64,000 bases of DNA, taken from positions 31,244,778 through 31,308,777 of the forward strand of contig OX438744.1 of NCBI GenBank assembly GCA_949316235.1, given 5' to 3'. Of this stretch, positions 34,368-46,000 are shown one piece after another. This DNA is from Oegoconia quadripuncta. Lineage: Eukaryota; Arthropoda; Insecta; Lepidoptera; Autostichidae. The notes under the pieces were generated by a model, which was given only the letters and a program-made list of their open reading frames with translations, was not told the DNA's origin and did no database searches. The translations under genes and the position numbers were made by a program. Position 1 is the first letter of the stretch, and each line of letters begins with the position of its first letter.

Positions 34368-34612
34368 CGACCTGTTTGGTGTGGTGGTTAGCAACTCTGA
34401 CCACTATACCAAAAGGTTGCGGGTTCGAATCCCGCTAGGGGCATATGTTTGTATGATGAATATGGACATTTGTACCCGAGTTATGGATGTTTTCATTTAT
34501 AATAAGTATTTATTTAAAAAAAAATGTATTTATGTAGTATATCAACCATCTGGTATCCACAACACAAGCCCTATAGTTGCTTACTGTGGAACTAGATGGC
34601 GCTGTGTGTAAA
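34368..34612 (+). mobile_element. SINE-A, full-length copy
   Basis: It runs from CGACCTGTTTGGTGTGGTGG to GATGGCGCTGTGTGTAAAAA. The T-arm GCGGGTTCGAATCCCGC is perfect. It is nearly identical over its whole length to the copy at 59858-60100, which points to recent amplification. The open frame at 34339-34611 is a translation of the SINE. Confidence 0.92.
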
Positions 34613-35000
34613 AAAAACTGGTTACGTAGACATTATAAACAACGTTATTCTTTTACCACTTGCAACTTTTTAGGCATTCTGCATTTACACGTTGTTTTAT
34701 AAGTTAGTCAATGTACTTTTTATTTATTTTTATTTAGGTTTACTGCAATGTACTGTCAATAAAGGATCAGAACAACCTAGGGGATGTTCGGTCGACCTAA
34801 TTGTCGGCCATTCAACGGTGCTCAACCCCGATCCCGTTGCCAACCCCGGCTAGCTTATCACCACTCGGCTCCTCTGAGAGTTAGCTAACACGTACTTGAG
34901 ATGCTTGCTTATTGGTATTGACGTTTGAAAATAAAAGAGATTTCTTGTTTGGCATAATTCTTGGAATTGAGGTCAGGATTGACCTTTTAGAAAACTCTCG

Positions 35001-35237
35001 ATGTAAATAAATATATAAGTATTTCAGACACACCAATCACCTAGTCCCAAACTAAGCAAAGCTTGTGCTATGGATATTCAATAACGGATAAATATACATA
35101 AATATTTATATAAACATCCATGACTCGGGAATAAAGGTTCATATTCATCACACAAACCTTTACCCCTCGCGGGATTCGAACCCGCAACCGTTGGTTTCAA
35201 TGACAGGGTCACTAACCACTACACCAATCGGTCGTCA
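35001..35237 (-). mobile_element. SINE-B, full-length copy
   Basis: The minus-strand head ATTGACGACCGATTGGTGTA carries an intact T-arm (GCGGGTTCGAATCCCGC). The tail reads AAGCTTTGCTTAGTTTGGGA, then ATTGGTGTGTCTGAAATACT and an AT-rich end. It is the best-preserved SINE-B in the window. Confidence 0.9.
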
Positions 35238-35261
35238 ATATCAGCTGGATTAAAAGACCAG

Positions 35262-35424
35262 CAACTTAGAGCGATTCGAGTGAGAAAGAGTCGCGCGCGA
35301 CATAGTCTCAGTCTCTTGCAGCTGATTGGCTGTCGCTTGACAGCTGTCAACTTGACCGCCAAACTGCTTTGAGAGATGTAGGCTATGTCGCACGCGACTC
35401 TGTCACCCGAGTCGCGCTAACTTG
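35262..35424. mobile_element. GC-rich foldback/MITE, 163 bp
   Basis: The arms are 35262-35305 (starts CAACTTAGAGCGATTCGAGT, ends CGCGCGCGACATAG) and 35383-35424, complementary at roughly 85% over more than 40 bases. The CpG-dense arms contrast with the AT-rich surroundings. The interior contains CAGCTGATTGGCTGTC and CTTGACAGCTGTCAA. It directly follows the SINE-B. No target duplication was identified. Confidence 0.7.
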
Positions 35425-35679
35425 TAGCCCTGCTGCTGTGTTAAAAGTTAACCATTCGCCAAGCTTACAGTGGAGCGATATAGGCACAGTGAGTTGGACG
35501 TCAAAGTGATGTGTCGCAAGTACACCTTAACCGAGGTTACCAGGAGTTCACGCAAACTTTATAGTAAACTATTGTTCTGTCACTGTCACTCGCATCGGCA
35601 ACGAGCGGCATTACCGTTATATTTCGATACCGCCGCTCGTCACCCTCTGTTTGACGAAGGCTTTAAATATTTTGGAAGC

Positions 35680-35727
35680 AAATATGGCATAAGCCATATT
35701 TGTTTTAGAGCCATATGGTTCTAAAAC
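35680..35727. repeat. Two adjacent hairpins
   Basis: AAATATGGC-ATAA-GCCATATTT (35680-35701) is perfect. GTTTTAGAGCCAT pairs with ATGGTTCTAAAAC (35702-35727) with one mismatch and no loop. They abut, and lie inside the 157-codon minus-strand frame discussed under rejected items. Confidence 0.7.
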
Positions 35728-36334
35728 CATCTCACAAACACTAGCTTTCCAAAAGAAACCATTTTCAAATCGGTTCAGCCGCTTATTTGAGATATTACGA
35801 AAAAAATGTAAGGAGTTATTATAGAATATTCTTTTGCTCCCAAACCATGTGAGGTTTATGTGGCGCTGCACATAAACTTGACGTTTACTGTCATCTGTAT
35901 TTAACTTTTTGATTAGCTCCTGTCCCCACTGTTGGGGCACTGTCTCCTTGATTGATTGATATGTATGTCTAGTAACCACCTGACAGTTTTCATGCTGGCT
36001 CTGTAGGTCACAGATTTGGCTTAACGACTGCTTTACCGACTGATTAATGTGTCGTCCGTGAACCACAACTCGTGTGAAAATGCGACACACAAACTCTAAT
36101 CCTAACCTAAATCTTAATACTAAATTGTTCCCTATTGAATTCGAACATTATGTAAATACGAAGTTCCTTAATGCCACGGTTTAAATTGGAATTATATCTC
36201 AGTTGGTCTTTTAGATTCGAGTTTGCGAATTCCATTGAGGGTTGTAACAAAAGCTGTTGGGACTCAGTTTTTTACTTGACATCAAGTCAAAAAAGTATCA
36301 CAATGTTCTGTATGCAGCAACAGCTATTGGGATA

Positions 36335-36430
36335 CATCGTCCTCTCATTTGGTGAGGGTATGAGCCATAATCCACCATGTGTACTCGCGATAGCGATTTG
36401 TGAATCGTTCACCTTTGAACGTATGCGAAA
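36335..36430 (-). repeat. Repeat M tail, diverged
   Basis: The minus strand reads ATGGTGGATTATGGCTCATA, then CCCTCACCAAATGAGAGGAC, as in the other repeat M copies. Confidence 0.5.
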
Positions 36431-37274
36431 ATTAGTTTCACCTATGTGAATGTTACGCACTACTGTTGATGTACAATAAAGAATATTAGTTTTGTGTATT
36501 TGTAAGGTTTGTAAGGTGGAGGCTCGCTTACCCAGAATGACTATCTTATCCCTTCATTAGCAGGAACACTGCAATCAATGACATAACATCACTGCGTGGC
36601 GGCAGGCGGAGATGGTGATATCTAAGTATCACCAACCAAACCGATGGAATTTGAACCAGTGACCTCAATTTTGCAAATTCTTTCTGTATTATCTTTTATG
36701 CATTTCAAATTATATAATACACATTCCTTACTGAAAACGTGACAAACGCTTATTGACATATGCGAGAGAATAACAACACCATTTAGGAGAATATACCCAC
36801 AATTTTTCGTAACGAATTCCGTGACTATATAGTGTGGTGGAAATAAGGAAGCGTTGAATGGTTATTTAAAATTAAAGTGAACGTGTCCCAGGATAAAAGC
36901 CAGTAAAACAATACGACTAAAAAGATAAACTAGGTAGGTATAAAATGTTACAAGAACCAAATGCCGTAAAATATGTTTCTCCGTGGAAAAACACGAAGCG
37001 TAAGATGAAGAACAAGCGCTTTAACGTGTACGCAAGCACCAAGATCGGGTGGTTTTAGGGAAAAAAGAAAACTTCGTTTCTTTATAACATTGTCATACAA
37101 ATATCTACTTAGGTATGTACTAACTTTTTTTAACCAACTTCCTAAACATCGTTCGTTAGGTTATGTCAGGTCAGGAAGAGATTCCTCTATTTGAACAATG
37201 TTATTAAAGAAAACAAGCATCTAAGCTCTAGACTACATACCAATGTAATATCTACTTGCCGTTTTTATTTTGTA

Positions 37275-37514
37275 TTTCGGTTGGTGGTAGGGCATTTTAA
37301 ATGTCCGCCTGGCTAGCTACCACCATTTTATCTAAATCTGTCGCTAAGCAGCAATGTTATTAGCATTGTTGTGTTCCAGTTGTCAGAGATAAGATAGCCA
37401 TTTCCCCAAATGTACTGGGACTTCCGGGTCAGTACGCTTCCACCTTCGACCTCATCTTCCCTTAACATCAGGTGTGATTGAGGTCAAGCATCAACGCGTT
37501 GTGCATAAAAAAAA
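37275..37514 (+). mobile_element. SINE-C, head missing
   Basis: It starts at TTTCGGTTGGTGGTAGGGCA, just 3' of the tRNA-like head, and is complete to the A-tail after GTTGTGCAT. The first half of the conserved stem is mutated (ATTTTATCT). Confidence 0.88.
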
Positions 37515-40500
37515 GTAAACTGTTATGGTCATTATCTAGGTACTATGGTGACATGATGTTTTGGTCCTGTCACTTTAATTTAGGTCCTACAAAATAGCAA
37601 CTTAATTTTTCGAGAACATGTGTAGACGTGACAACTATAAGTGATTAAAATCCTTTGAGATGATGATTTCCGAACGAAGTGACTAGGAATAAAATGTGTT
37701 GTTGTGTATGTAATAAAAAAGGGATATTATGGGTACCTATTAAAAATATTTGTGTTTATTGATTTGCAATAACCTAGATATTTACCATAGCTTTATCCAT
37801 ACGAAATTTCCTTTTGTTTGAACCAAATTAAATTGGTGTAAACTGCTTTTGTATGGAACACCAGCTTACGTCGATCCGCAGTGTCTAGATAAAAGAATCT
37901 GCGTCCAGACGACGCACGCCGGGGACAGACATCTAAAAATATAACTCCACGTAATAAAACATACTATAATTTTAAGAGATGAACCATGCAATATATTCCT
38001 CGTATGTAAAGTCTATAAATAACCTGAGTAGATAAGCAAAATATTGTAGTAACGTACAAACTCTTCACGGTTTGTTGCCAACGTTACGCCAAGAATAATT
38101 TCCGCCCGAATGTTGTCCATAAAACACGAAGATACGTTTGGCTTTGTTGTATACTCTACAGTTTATGAGTGTACTTAACTGTTCCTTTTCGGCGAACTCT
38201 TTGAGATCTATGCTACCCTAGTAACTGAGTGTTTTGCGAGCTAAGACTCTCTTCATAGATTCATTCTTATAGATCGCTTTAATATTATCTAGATTCTATT
38301 CTTCGTTAAAAACTGCAACGTAAAAACACTTGGAATTTTTTTTGGAAGCTCGAGGTTATACGAATGTTTCTTAGCCGAGTTCTTCACTTGTATTATATAC
38401 TATATTAATATACTGTAGGTGTAAACATGATGATATTTGAACTGACAATGTGCCTTTTTTTTTTAACGCAACAATATATAACTCTTTGTTATGGTGATGC
38501 TATGACACCTGATCATGCATGCACTACCTATGCTGGAAAGCGTAAGAGACTATTTTGGTATACCTAAGCGGGAAAACTTGATATGTATTAGTTTTGTAAC
38601 GTGGTGTTCTAATATCAGAGATATTTGGCTTTAAACTCGCTCTGGAAATGGGGGAGACCATTGTTCAGCAGTGGACGCCCGTAGTTCTTGATATGATGAT
38701 GACAGTTGTTGTTTTTAGCAGACGATTTGATAGTGTTTAATATTTTCAATTTACAGTTATGAATAAATAATGCTCCACCAGTAATAGTGGTGTCTAGGAC
38801 ATATATTCGTAGATAATGAAACGCTAAAGCTATTAGTGTTCATGTTTTGTTTACGTTCGAATCGATTTTATTGCGTCCATTCGAGTTGGTGTTACCTAAA
38901 CTTCTTAGAAGCAAATGAACGTGTAAACTACGTATTTTCCTGTTTACTGTAGCCTTATTAATTTTGTGAATGGTATCGATCTCTACCAAGACGGTCGTAA
39001 GAGACTTTTTGATTTTGGAGTTCGCATAACATCCAGAGCGATACCTGTCGCAGCCATTACTTACTGATATGCAAAACCTCCAAGTAACCTGATAAACAAC
39101 AACAAGCTAACATATGTTTTATTAACCCTCAGTGATGGCTAAATTATGCATGACCGCGTAGTAAAGCGGCAGATGACTTTATTGGGTCATAAACGGAAAC
39201 TTCTGCAGGTATTACATTACCCGAGCACCAACCCTATTCTGGAGTCGATCGATGTACTAAAAATTTTCATTTCGATCTCATGAATGTGATATTGGCTTCA
39301 ATAACCCTTATATGAATTATATATTGGAGTCGATGATTGGAGCGATCTAGTTATTAGGTTCCTTCACTTATCATACATGAGGTACAGACAATGGCATAAC
39401 GTAGGTAGACCTTTGCACACAGTTGCAGACACGACTTTAATCGATTGACTTTTTTGAAATCTTTATTCGAAAACGCAGTCATACATTTCACACAAGGGGC
39501 AGTGTTATTCTCGACGTAGCAATACCGATCAGCCATAAAATAGTATTCAACGATGTAGATTTCATATCCTATCGTAAACTGGTGAGTTCGATGCCTTCCA
39601 ATAGTTCGCTCGCCCCGTCATAGATTAGTATTCATTCTCCGTCTCAGAAAGGATAAAACGTAACCCTAGCTTGATGGTAGGAACGCGATAGAGCGTTTTA
39701 AGACTTATCGAAACGGATATTCGGCTTTCCAATATGGCGGTGATCGGTACTCTACAGACTTATCGAAATAGTTACGTTATCGAGTCGTCCCAGTCCTCGG
39801 CAGCCTTCCAGAATAGGGACCCGCTGAAATAGGTTACTCGTGTAATTCACAAGGTTTACTGTGTGTTATGTAAGACAGTGAAATTACAATCGTCGCTTAA
39901 TTGGATTAAAGTACAGCCATTTTAATTGGTGATAAATTCTAATGAAGTATAATTTTTAAATCCGCTCCCAAAAGACGGTTTGAGGTTGAATATTTTTGAT
40001 AAGGGTTTTATGTAAAATTATTACTTTCATGCATCGTAATTAAACAAGGAAATATTGTTGTATGTTGTTTTGCTGAATATAAAAACTGAAGCGTTGCGCT
40101 ATTTTGAGCATTTATGATAAGTGTTTGTCTGATTTTAGACGGGAAATTGTATTTTTAGTTCTTTTCCCGGAATAAATACGTACTGGTCCATGAAACAAAA
40201 CAGATTACCTTCTCGTTCGGGAAATTTATCGAGAGGGAAGACAAGGCAGAGCTAAGTTGTACAATGAAATTACTTCATCACGAACTCGACCGGTTTGGAA
40301 GTCGGTTAAGAAATAGCCTATGTCTCTCTCCAGGGTCCCCGACTACCTCTCTGCCTATTTTCAATCAAATCGGTTCAGCAGTTAATACGTGAATCCGGAC
40401 AGACACACAGATAGACTTACGCATTTATGATATCAGTATATGGGTATAGATCAATGGTTTTCTTTTTTCACTCCTATAATTAGTTTTCATATAAACTATA

Positions 40501-41557
40501 ATGGACCAGCCCCCGGGGCATGATATCGTTTGTCGCGCGCGACGCGACATGAGAGTGGGATAGTTGTATAGCTCATCGAAACTAATGAGCAGGACAAATA
40601 TCTCGCGCGACTTCTACCTTTACTTATGCTACTAGTGCTGATGTAAAATTATGCTATATTTTCTGGATGTTTGGTTTGTCCCCAGTGACATTGTCGACAG
40701 TAATGCATACTATATTCTTTATTCTGTACATCAACAAGTTACAATGTAAACATAGAATTTAAATACATTAAAAAGGAAATACATACAGCTGAACCTCCTC
40801 CTTTTTTGATTGAATCCGGTTAAAAATATGGTATGCGTTCTCTTGAAATGTCACTGCTTTTCCAAGAAGCTGATTAATCCAGTATTTAGTTCTCTCCAAA
40901 TGTTTTCAAATTTGCTGCAGGGAGCGAACTGAAATGTTAACAGCTTATGTTAACTTAAAATACAACAGTATTTCTATCAAATAATATTAATAAACTTTGA
41001 CCCATTTTCTTCCTGGGAATCTCATTATTCGTTAAACCTCATATCTGAAGCCAGCATGATTACGCTGTCCTTTCCGCAAGCGGCATTCAAAGCTACATGA
41101 ACGCCCGTCGGAAACCGGGGCACGGGGTGTAAATGGATATAGGTTGACACAAAGGAGCTCGTTGGGGCGAATTAAAGGCCCTCCATTAACGTGAAGAATA
41201 CAAAAAGGAATTTGCCTAAGCAAACGACATGTCTTGACTTGCTCATAAACATTTGGTTTGCATGAATTGTACATCTGCTTATTTTCATGGACATTACTTG
41301 ACAACACAAAAAGTACTTGGGTATCTATGAGTAAATGGGCTTGAAGCCCCCACCGTAAGCACAGATTAGATGACAGTTATTATGCCGTAAGTCTGCTGTC
41401 AGAGCACCTGCCGGCAATCGGTTATTGGCGAGTAGATATTTTAAATTACACGGGTCTACGCGTCTCGTTTCGAAATGACAAAGGAATTGATCTGCCTACG
41501 GCCTCTTGTAATTACCCTCTTTGGAGTTGCGTAAATTATTTTTACCCGAATCCCCCA
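37515..41557. other. 4 kb of mostly unique non-coding DNA
   Basis: No gene is recognised. A LINE-end phrase lies at 38640-38705 (GTTCAGCAGTGGACGCCC then ATGATGATGAC). A transposon tail is at 40305-40445 (CAATCAAATCGGTTCAGCAG). At 40530-40560, TTGTCGCGCGCGACGCGACA recalls the arms of the foldback at 35262. The minus-strand frame 41032-41307 is less AT-rich but resembles nothing I know. Confidence 0.45.
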
Positions 41558-41690
41558 GGAAGGAGGGTATGTATATTCCCATGTTACCTCCTGTAGCCTA
41601 AACGGTTTGATGGATTTGATCCTCACATAAAGGATACACTTTATCGTTAAAAAATCCAACAACGTAAAATACAAAATATGCAATGGTTTT
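41558..41690 (+). repeat. Repeat J, copy 3
   Basis: GGAAGGAGGGTATGTATATT, TGTTACCTCCTGTAGCCTAA and GTAAAATACAAAATATGCAA match 5586-5790 block by block. Confidence 0.65.
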
Positions 41691-42850
41691 TAATACTAAA
41701 TTGTTATTGCAACACCAAACACTCGTATGTCTTAATTTCATTTAAGGATCAAAATAATTTATGCACTTAGTCGTTCTGGTACTATACAAGCATTCTACTG
41801 AAAATAATTTAGCCATAAAATTAACTAACACCTTTGGCATCAACTTTATCGGAACATTTATCACCGACAGGAACCCTTAGACGCCCACTTGAAAACACGT
41901 CACAAAGTTCCCGATATGTCGCATTGTGGGCCGATTCAGCGCCCCGTAGGTGTGAACACCACCCCTGTTTAATTATGCAACGTTCCACATAAAGTGCACC
42001 GAACAGGAAGTTTATAGGGCAGTAAATACTCCCGCTAGCCCTGCCCACGTTTTGTTTTCCACCTGCAACGCAGCATATGTATAATTGTATTGTGCAAAGA
42101 TTTTCATACGGGCTTCAACTAAGACAATTGAAATTAGCTGTCGGTTCGCTGCGAGGATCACGTGTAATTAAAAAAACATTTTTGTTTTAAAGGGGCAGAT
42201 ATAACGTAAAACATAGTACCTATTCAGACGGAGAAAATTACAGTCAGTAGTAGGAAAACAATATTAAGGGTGTTCCTATTAGGTGGCAAGCACGAAGTAT
42301 CTGCAGTTTTAAACGGAACACTTAGCATATCAATGTGTGTCCGTTTATCACAGCCATTTATTTCAAAGGCCATGCCTGATAAATATGGACAATTGAAATT
42401 TGGTATAAGTAACAAAGTTGTGACCCAAATTAACAGATTTACTCTACCTTGAATAGTTTTTTTTATACCAATAAAGGTACTAGTAGTGCGGATACTCATT
42501 GCTAGTCTGATTCACACGTGGCGGCTTATAAGAAAGCTTTTTGGTTCTGTAAAAACATCATATACTTAACTGCCTCCGCATTCCTGCAACTCCTATAAGC
42601 TACAATAATATTTAATGAAGAAAGCAAATGGATATAAAAGTAGAACATTCTGAAAACCCAGACCAGGTTGTAAGAGAACTAACACTTCCGACCGTGACAC
42701 CTGTAACCTCCTCGCAGAAAGGTCGTCACTTTCGACCTCAAATTCACGGAATCATAGAAGTTTCATCGCTGCGAGGACTCAGCTATAAACCTCAAATGCC
42801 CCCTAATTTGTGCGGTGGAGGTCTTCTAGCAACATGACCGATGACCTTGA
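41691..42850. other. Sequence immediately upstream of the PMCA exon
   Basis: Taken as the 3' part of the intron in front of the first coding exon. Frames at 41821-42048 (-), 42224-42499 (-), 42270-42452 (+) and 42628-42837 (+) have no recognised domain. No TATA-containing promoter was identified. Confidence 0.5.
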
Positions 42851-42876
42851 CACTAACAAAGTTTGTTTTGTTCCAG
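42851..42876 (+). promoter_or_regulatory. Branch point and 3' splice acceptor
   Basis: CTAAC at 42853-42857 is a good branch-point match, 20 bases before the AG at 42875-42876. A T-rich tract (GTTTGTTTTGTTCC) lies between. This predicts that the PMCA start-codon exon is not the first exon and that a non-coding 5' exon lies upstream. Confidence 0.7.
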
Positions 42877-42924
42877 AGCTAGAGGGTTGTCGGGCGTGGT
42901 GCGGGCGGCCGCGGGCCCGGCACC

Positions 42925-43081
42925 ATGGCGACGGTGGAGGGGCGGCCGGCGCAGTATGGCGTTTCCCTACGCCAGCTGCGCGAGCTGATGGAGACGCGCG
43001 GCGCCGAGGGATTAGCCAAGATAAACGCGCTCGGCGGACCGCAGGATATCTGCAAAAAGCTCTACACATCGCCCACAGATG
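42925..43081 (+). CDS. PMCA: Plasma-membrane calcium-transporting ATPase, first coding exon
   Basis: This exon encodes the cytosolic N-terminus of PMCA, the P-type (IIB) ATPase that uses ATP to export Ca2+ from the cell. Fifty-two codons are followed by the first base of a Gly codon. The translation begins MATVEGRPAQYGVSLRQLRE and ends DICKKLYTSPTD. EGRPAQYG-S-RQLRELME and the ICKKLYTSP block are the signature N-terminus of animal PMCAs. The start is supported by a strong CACCATGG context, an in-frame stop TAG at 42880 and no upstream ATG in the 48-base leader (42877-42924). The leader and exon are CpG-rich. The ten membrane spans, the DKTGT phosphorylation site and the C-terminal calmodulin-binding region belong to exons beyond the window. 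The minus-strand frame at 42803-43102 is a GC-rich shadow. Confidence 0.95.
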
Positions 43082-43087
43082 GTAAGT
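43082..43087 (+). promoter_or_regulatory. 5' splice donor of PMCA exon
   Basis: G|GTAAGT follows the last full codon (GAT, Asp). It leaves a phase-1 intron whose split codon starts with G, as expected for the Gly that follows TSP-x-x in PMCAs. Confidence 0.9.
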
Positions 43088-46000
43088 ACCGGCTGATTCC
43101 ATTGTTGTTAGGATTGTTCTACGCTAGGAATTGTCCAGGGAATTTAGTCTGTTAGGAATGGGAGGGAAATTTTAAGGCGCCTGGCATGAAAACGGCAACG
43201 TCACTGGCAAACTAAATACTGGCATTCGAAGTATATCCTGCATGTGATTTGCGTAGATGGAATCATTAGAACTGTTATCCCTTAGATTCCCTCCGAGGAG
43301 ATTCTGTAAGTTAATACTGCTTGCCAAGTTTCAACGAAAAAATTGATCCAACCTGTACGAAATGATTGTGGAACAAGTAAACATCCATGTCTAAAATAAG
43401 CTCGGATTCATACAGTGTTCATAGTAGATAATTTTTCCATTTGTAAAAGTCACATTATGCGTCAGAGAATATTGTGAGTCTACCATTTGCACAGAAACTA
43501 GAATAACGCAGTTAGTAATCATAAAACTGATCTCACTCTAAATGAATGGTCTGGCTGTATTGTAAGGACAAATTAAGGTTAAAAGTGTAATGCTATAAAA
43601 TCTGATATACTCCATGATTTTACCAGAAGGTTGACTCTATAATACAATTGCTCCTCATTTGATGTGGCATTTGGTAAGGTTGACTATCCCTTTTCTCGCG
43701 ATGTATGCGTTTAGATAATTTTATGTATTCATATTAACTTTAAAAATTGAGGCTAACAAAATTTCACAAAGGTCTCTTTTTAGTGGATATCATTTCTAAG
43801 ATAATCAGTCTAGTGAGACTGTCCCTCGTTCAATTATTGGCGTTACTATGCACGGGCTACCAATAGACAATTTGGTGTATTCCGTGGTTTATAAAGAAAA
43901 CAGGATCTCTAGCTTTACTCGCTCTTCTTAAGATTGATCTCTAAATACTTTATTGTCTGCACTCTCATTTGCAGAATTTTCCATTTTATCACCCCATTTT
44001 TATCCTTAGAGAGGTCTGTCTTCATTATTCGCCGTGTCGAGTACTTAACATTGTTGATACTAGCTCATAGGAGGAGCAGAAGGCGGGTGTGCCCCTCATT
44101 AATCATCTACTCCTCTTTAATTATCAAGAGCTATTTACTTTAAAACGTTCTACAGAATACATATATTGTCATATGAGGCTATACAACACTAATAGTACTG
44201 TAGCAATGTTTTCGTCCGCATAATATTTCAGCTGTAATTTTAATAGCCAGCAATAATTGCCCATGTAAAGACCATTACTTAAATTACAACAATATTTTAA
44301 TGTTTTTACTACGAAAAGTAACGTTACTACCGTGCTGTAATTGGTAGTCAATGGTTTCTGCTCTTACAGTATATTTGTATGGAATCGTAGTTCCGATTAT
44401 TTAAAATAAAGAAAAAACAAGGTACAAATAAAAATTGTAAAATTATAATAGTCCTTATATTAAATTTAGCACATCCTTTACCAAACATTCTGTTTAGTAT
44501 CCATCGATCTTCGTCCAATCTTCGTTGTAGTTTGTAAACTTTAGGTATCTTATATTTTACCATCTGTACTCTGACTCAACAAACATCAACATTGTCTCGG
44601 CGACTCTAAGGAATTCAAACGTGGTTTATTACCCATTATCCTAAAATAACTCTGGTTTACAACTAATACACTACTAATATATTGTTTTTAATTATATGTA
44701 ACTAACTACAACCATTAACTAGTTTCACGTTCCATGGCTACCGTTACTCCATTACTCATTCCTTTGCCGTCTTCGAGGACAATGGCTTCGGTAGTGACAT
44801 CAAGTGCATTGTCCTTTTTGATGTTAATATGTGATTGGTTAATTTTCCAAATGATCAGTTGTGGTGGTTCAACGACATCGTGACCTTTATCGACTGTCGT
44901 TTCTTTTGCGAATTATTTAGTGATAACTATCCTATATAATAATATAACTGCCTGCCTTGAAATTTCTAAGAATTCCAATCAAATAACATTATTAGGATAT
45001 ATTGATATAATACTTTACATAGATATTGTATTATTTATAGCTACCGTAGCATGTGGCTAAGGATTTTGTAGACTACGAATAGCTCCCCATTAGTCTTTAT
45101 TGTGGAACACTGTGGTGGTGGAATGAACCTTTTGGACAAATTCAATCTTAGTTGGGGTAAAAATTGTTAATTTATTAATAAATTCCAACTTTTTGTCACC
45201 TCGGCGGTCACTTCCGTGGAGGCTTAATGCCAAAAACATGTAAAATATATTGAAAATAGATTTGATATTTGCCTTCTAAGCAAGATTACTCACACGTTAT
45301 TCGTCCGGTAAGGAACTTCATGAATCGATGGCACGATAAATTATAGTTGAGAACTTTTAAATACTTATTGAAGTCCCTTCTCACGCATTTGTAAATTTAT
45401 GCGTCCTAAAGGACGTAAAAACACACACGTAAATAGATGTGAGATAAACAATGCAAAAGATAGAACAATATTTACTGCTTCAATTCAAAAGCTCTCAATA
45501 TTTATAATTGGTCATCCGGTTCAATTTGTTATATTAACAAATAAATTCTTCATTCTTTCGATATTCTTAGATCACATACGTGTTGTTAGACCTGATGGAA
45601 GAACTAGTATTACCGTGTGCCTTTCCCGAAATACGGTCACAAATCTTAGTTTAGACAAAAATATTGCCACACACATTAAGTATTTATTACCTTTTGAACG
45701 CGTCAGACCTTTTAGTGAACTCATTAAGTTCAATTTCTATCATAGCATTATTTGCATGAATTTGATTATTTGAATTTATACGTTCTATATAATCCGTTTC
45801 GTGTGCAGTAAAGATTTGTAATGGTAAACCCGGACACTACCAATTACTATATAAGAAAGCATCCATTGTATTGATACATCAATAAATATCATACAAAATT
45901 TTCTTTTCCACAATCTCGACGAGGGATAACGCCCACAATCGGCCGGGTACTGACGTGGGTTAATCCCCGGAGGTATCCCGGAGCCCGGGACCGACATGTC

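Noticed and set aside
34395..34445. tRNA genes at the GGTTCGAATCCC boxes (also 2661, 7650, 24495, 35170, 53235, 57555, 59905)
   Set aside because: The T-arms are good, but acceptor and anticodon stems do not pair and each box is joined to a SINE body, so these are SINE heads.
35617..36090. 157-codon minus-strand open frame, the longest in the window
   Set aside because: It contains no recognised domain. Its 3' part reads through 'AAACGGCTGAACCGATTT'-type transposon-tail wording (NKRLNRFENGFFWK) and through two hairpins. I judge it a chance frame in repeat DNA.
42803..43102. 99-codon minus-strand frame across the PMCA exon
   Set aside because: It is antisense to a confident exon; the R/A/P-rich translation is what a GC-rich exon gives on its other strand.
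45399..45773. 124-codon plus-strand open frame in the PMCA intron
   Set aside because: No signal, domain or family resemblance, ordinary AT-rich codon content, and no splice or start context that supports it.
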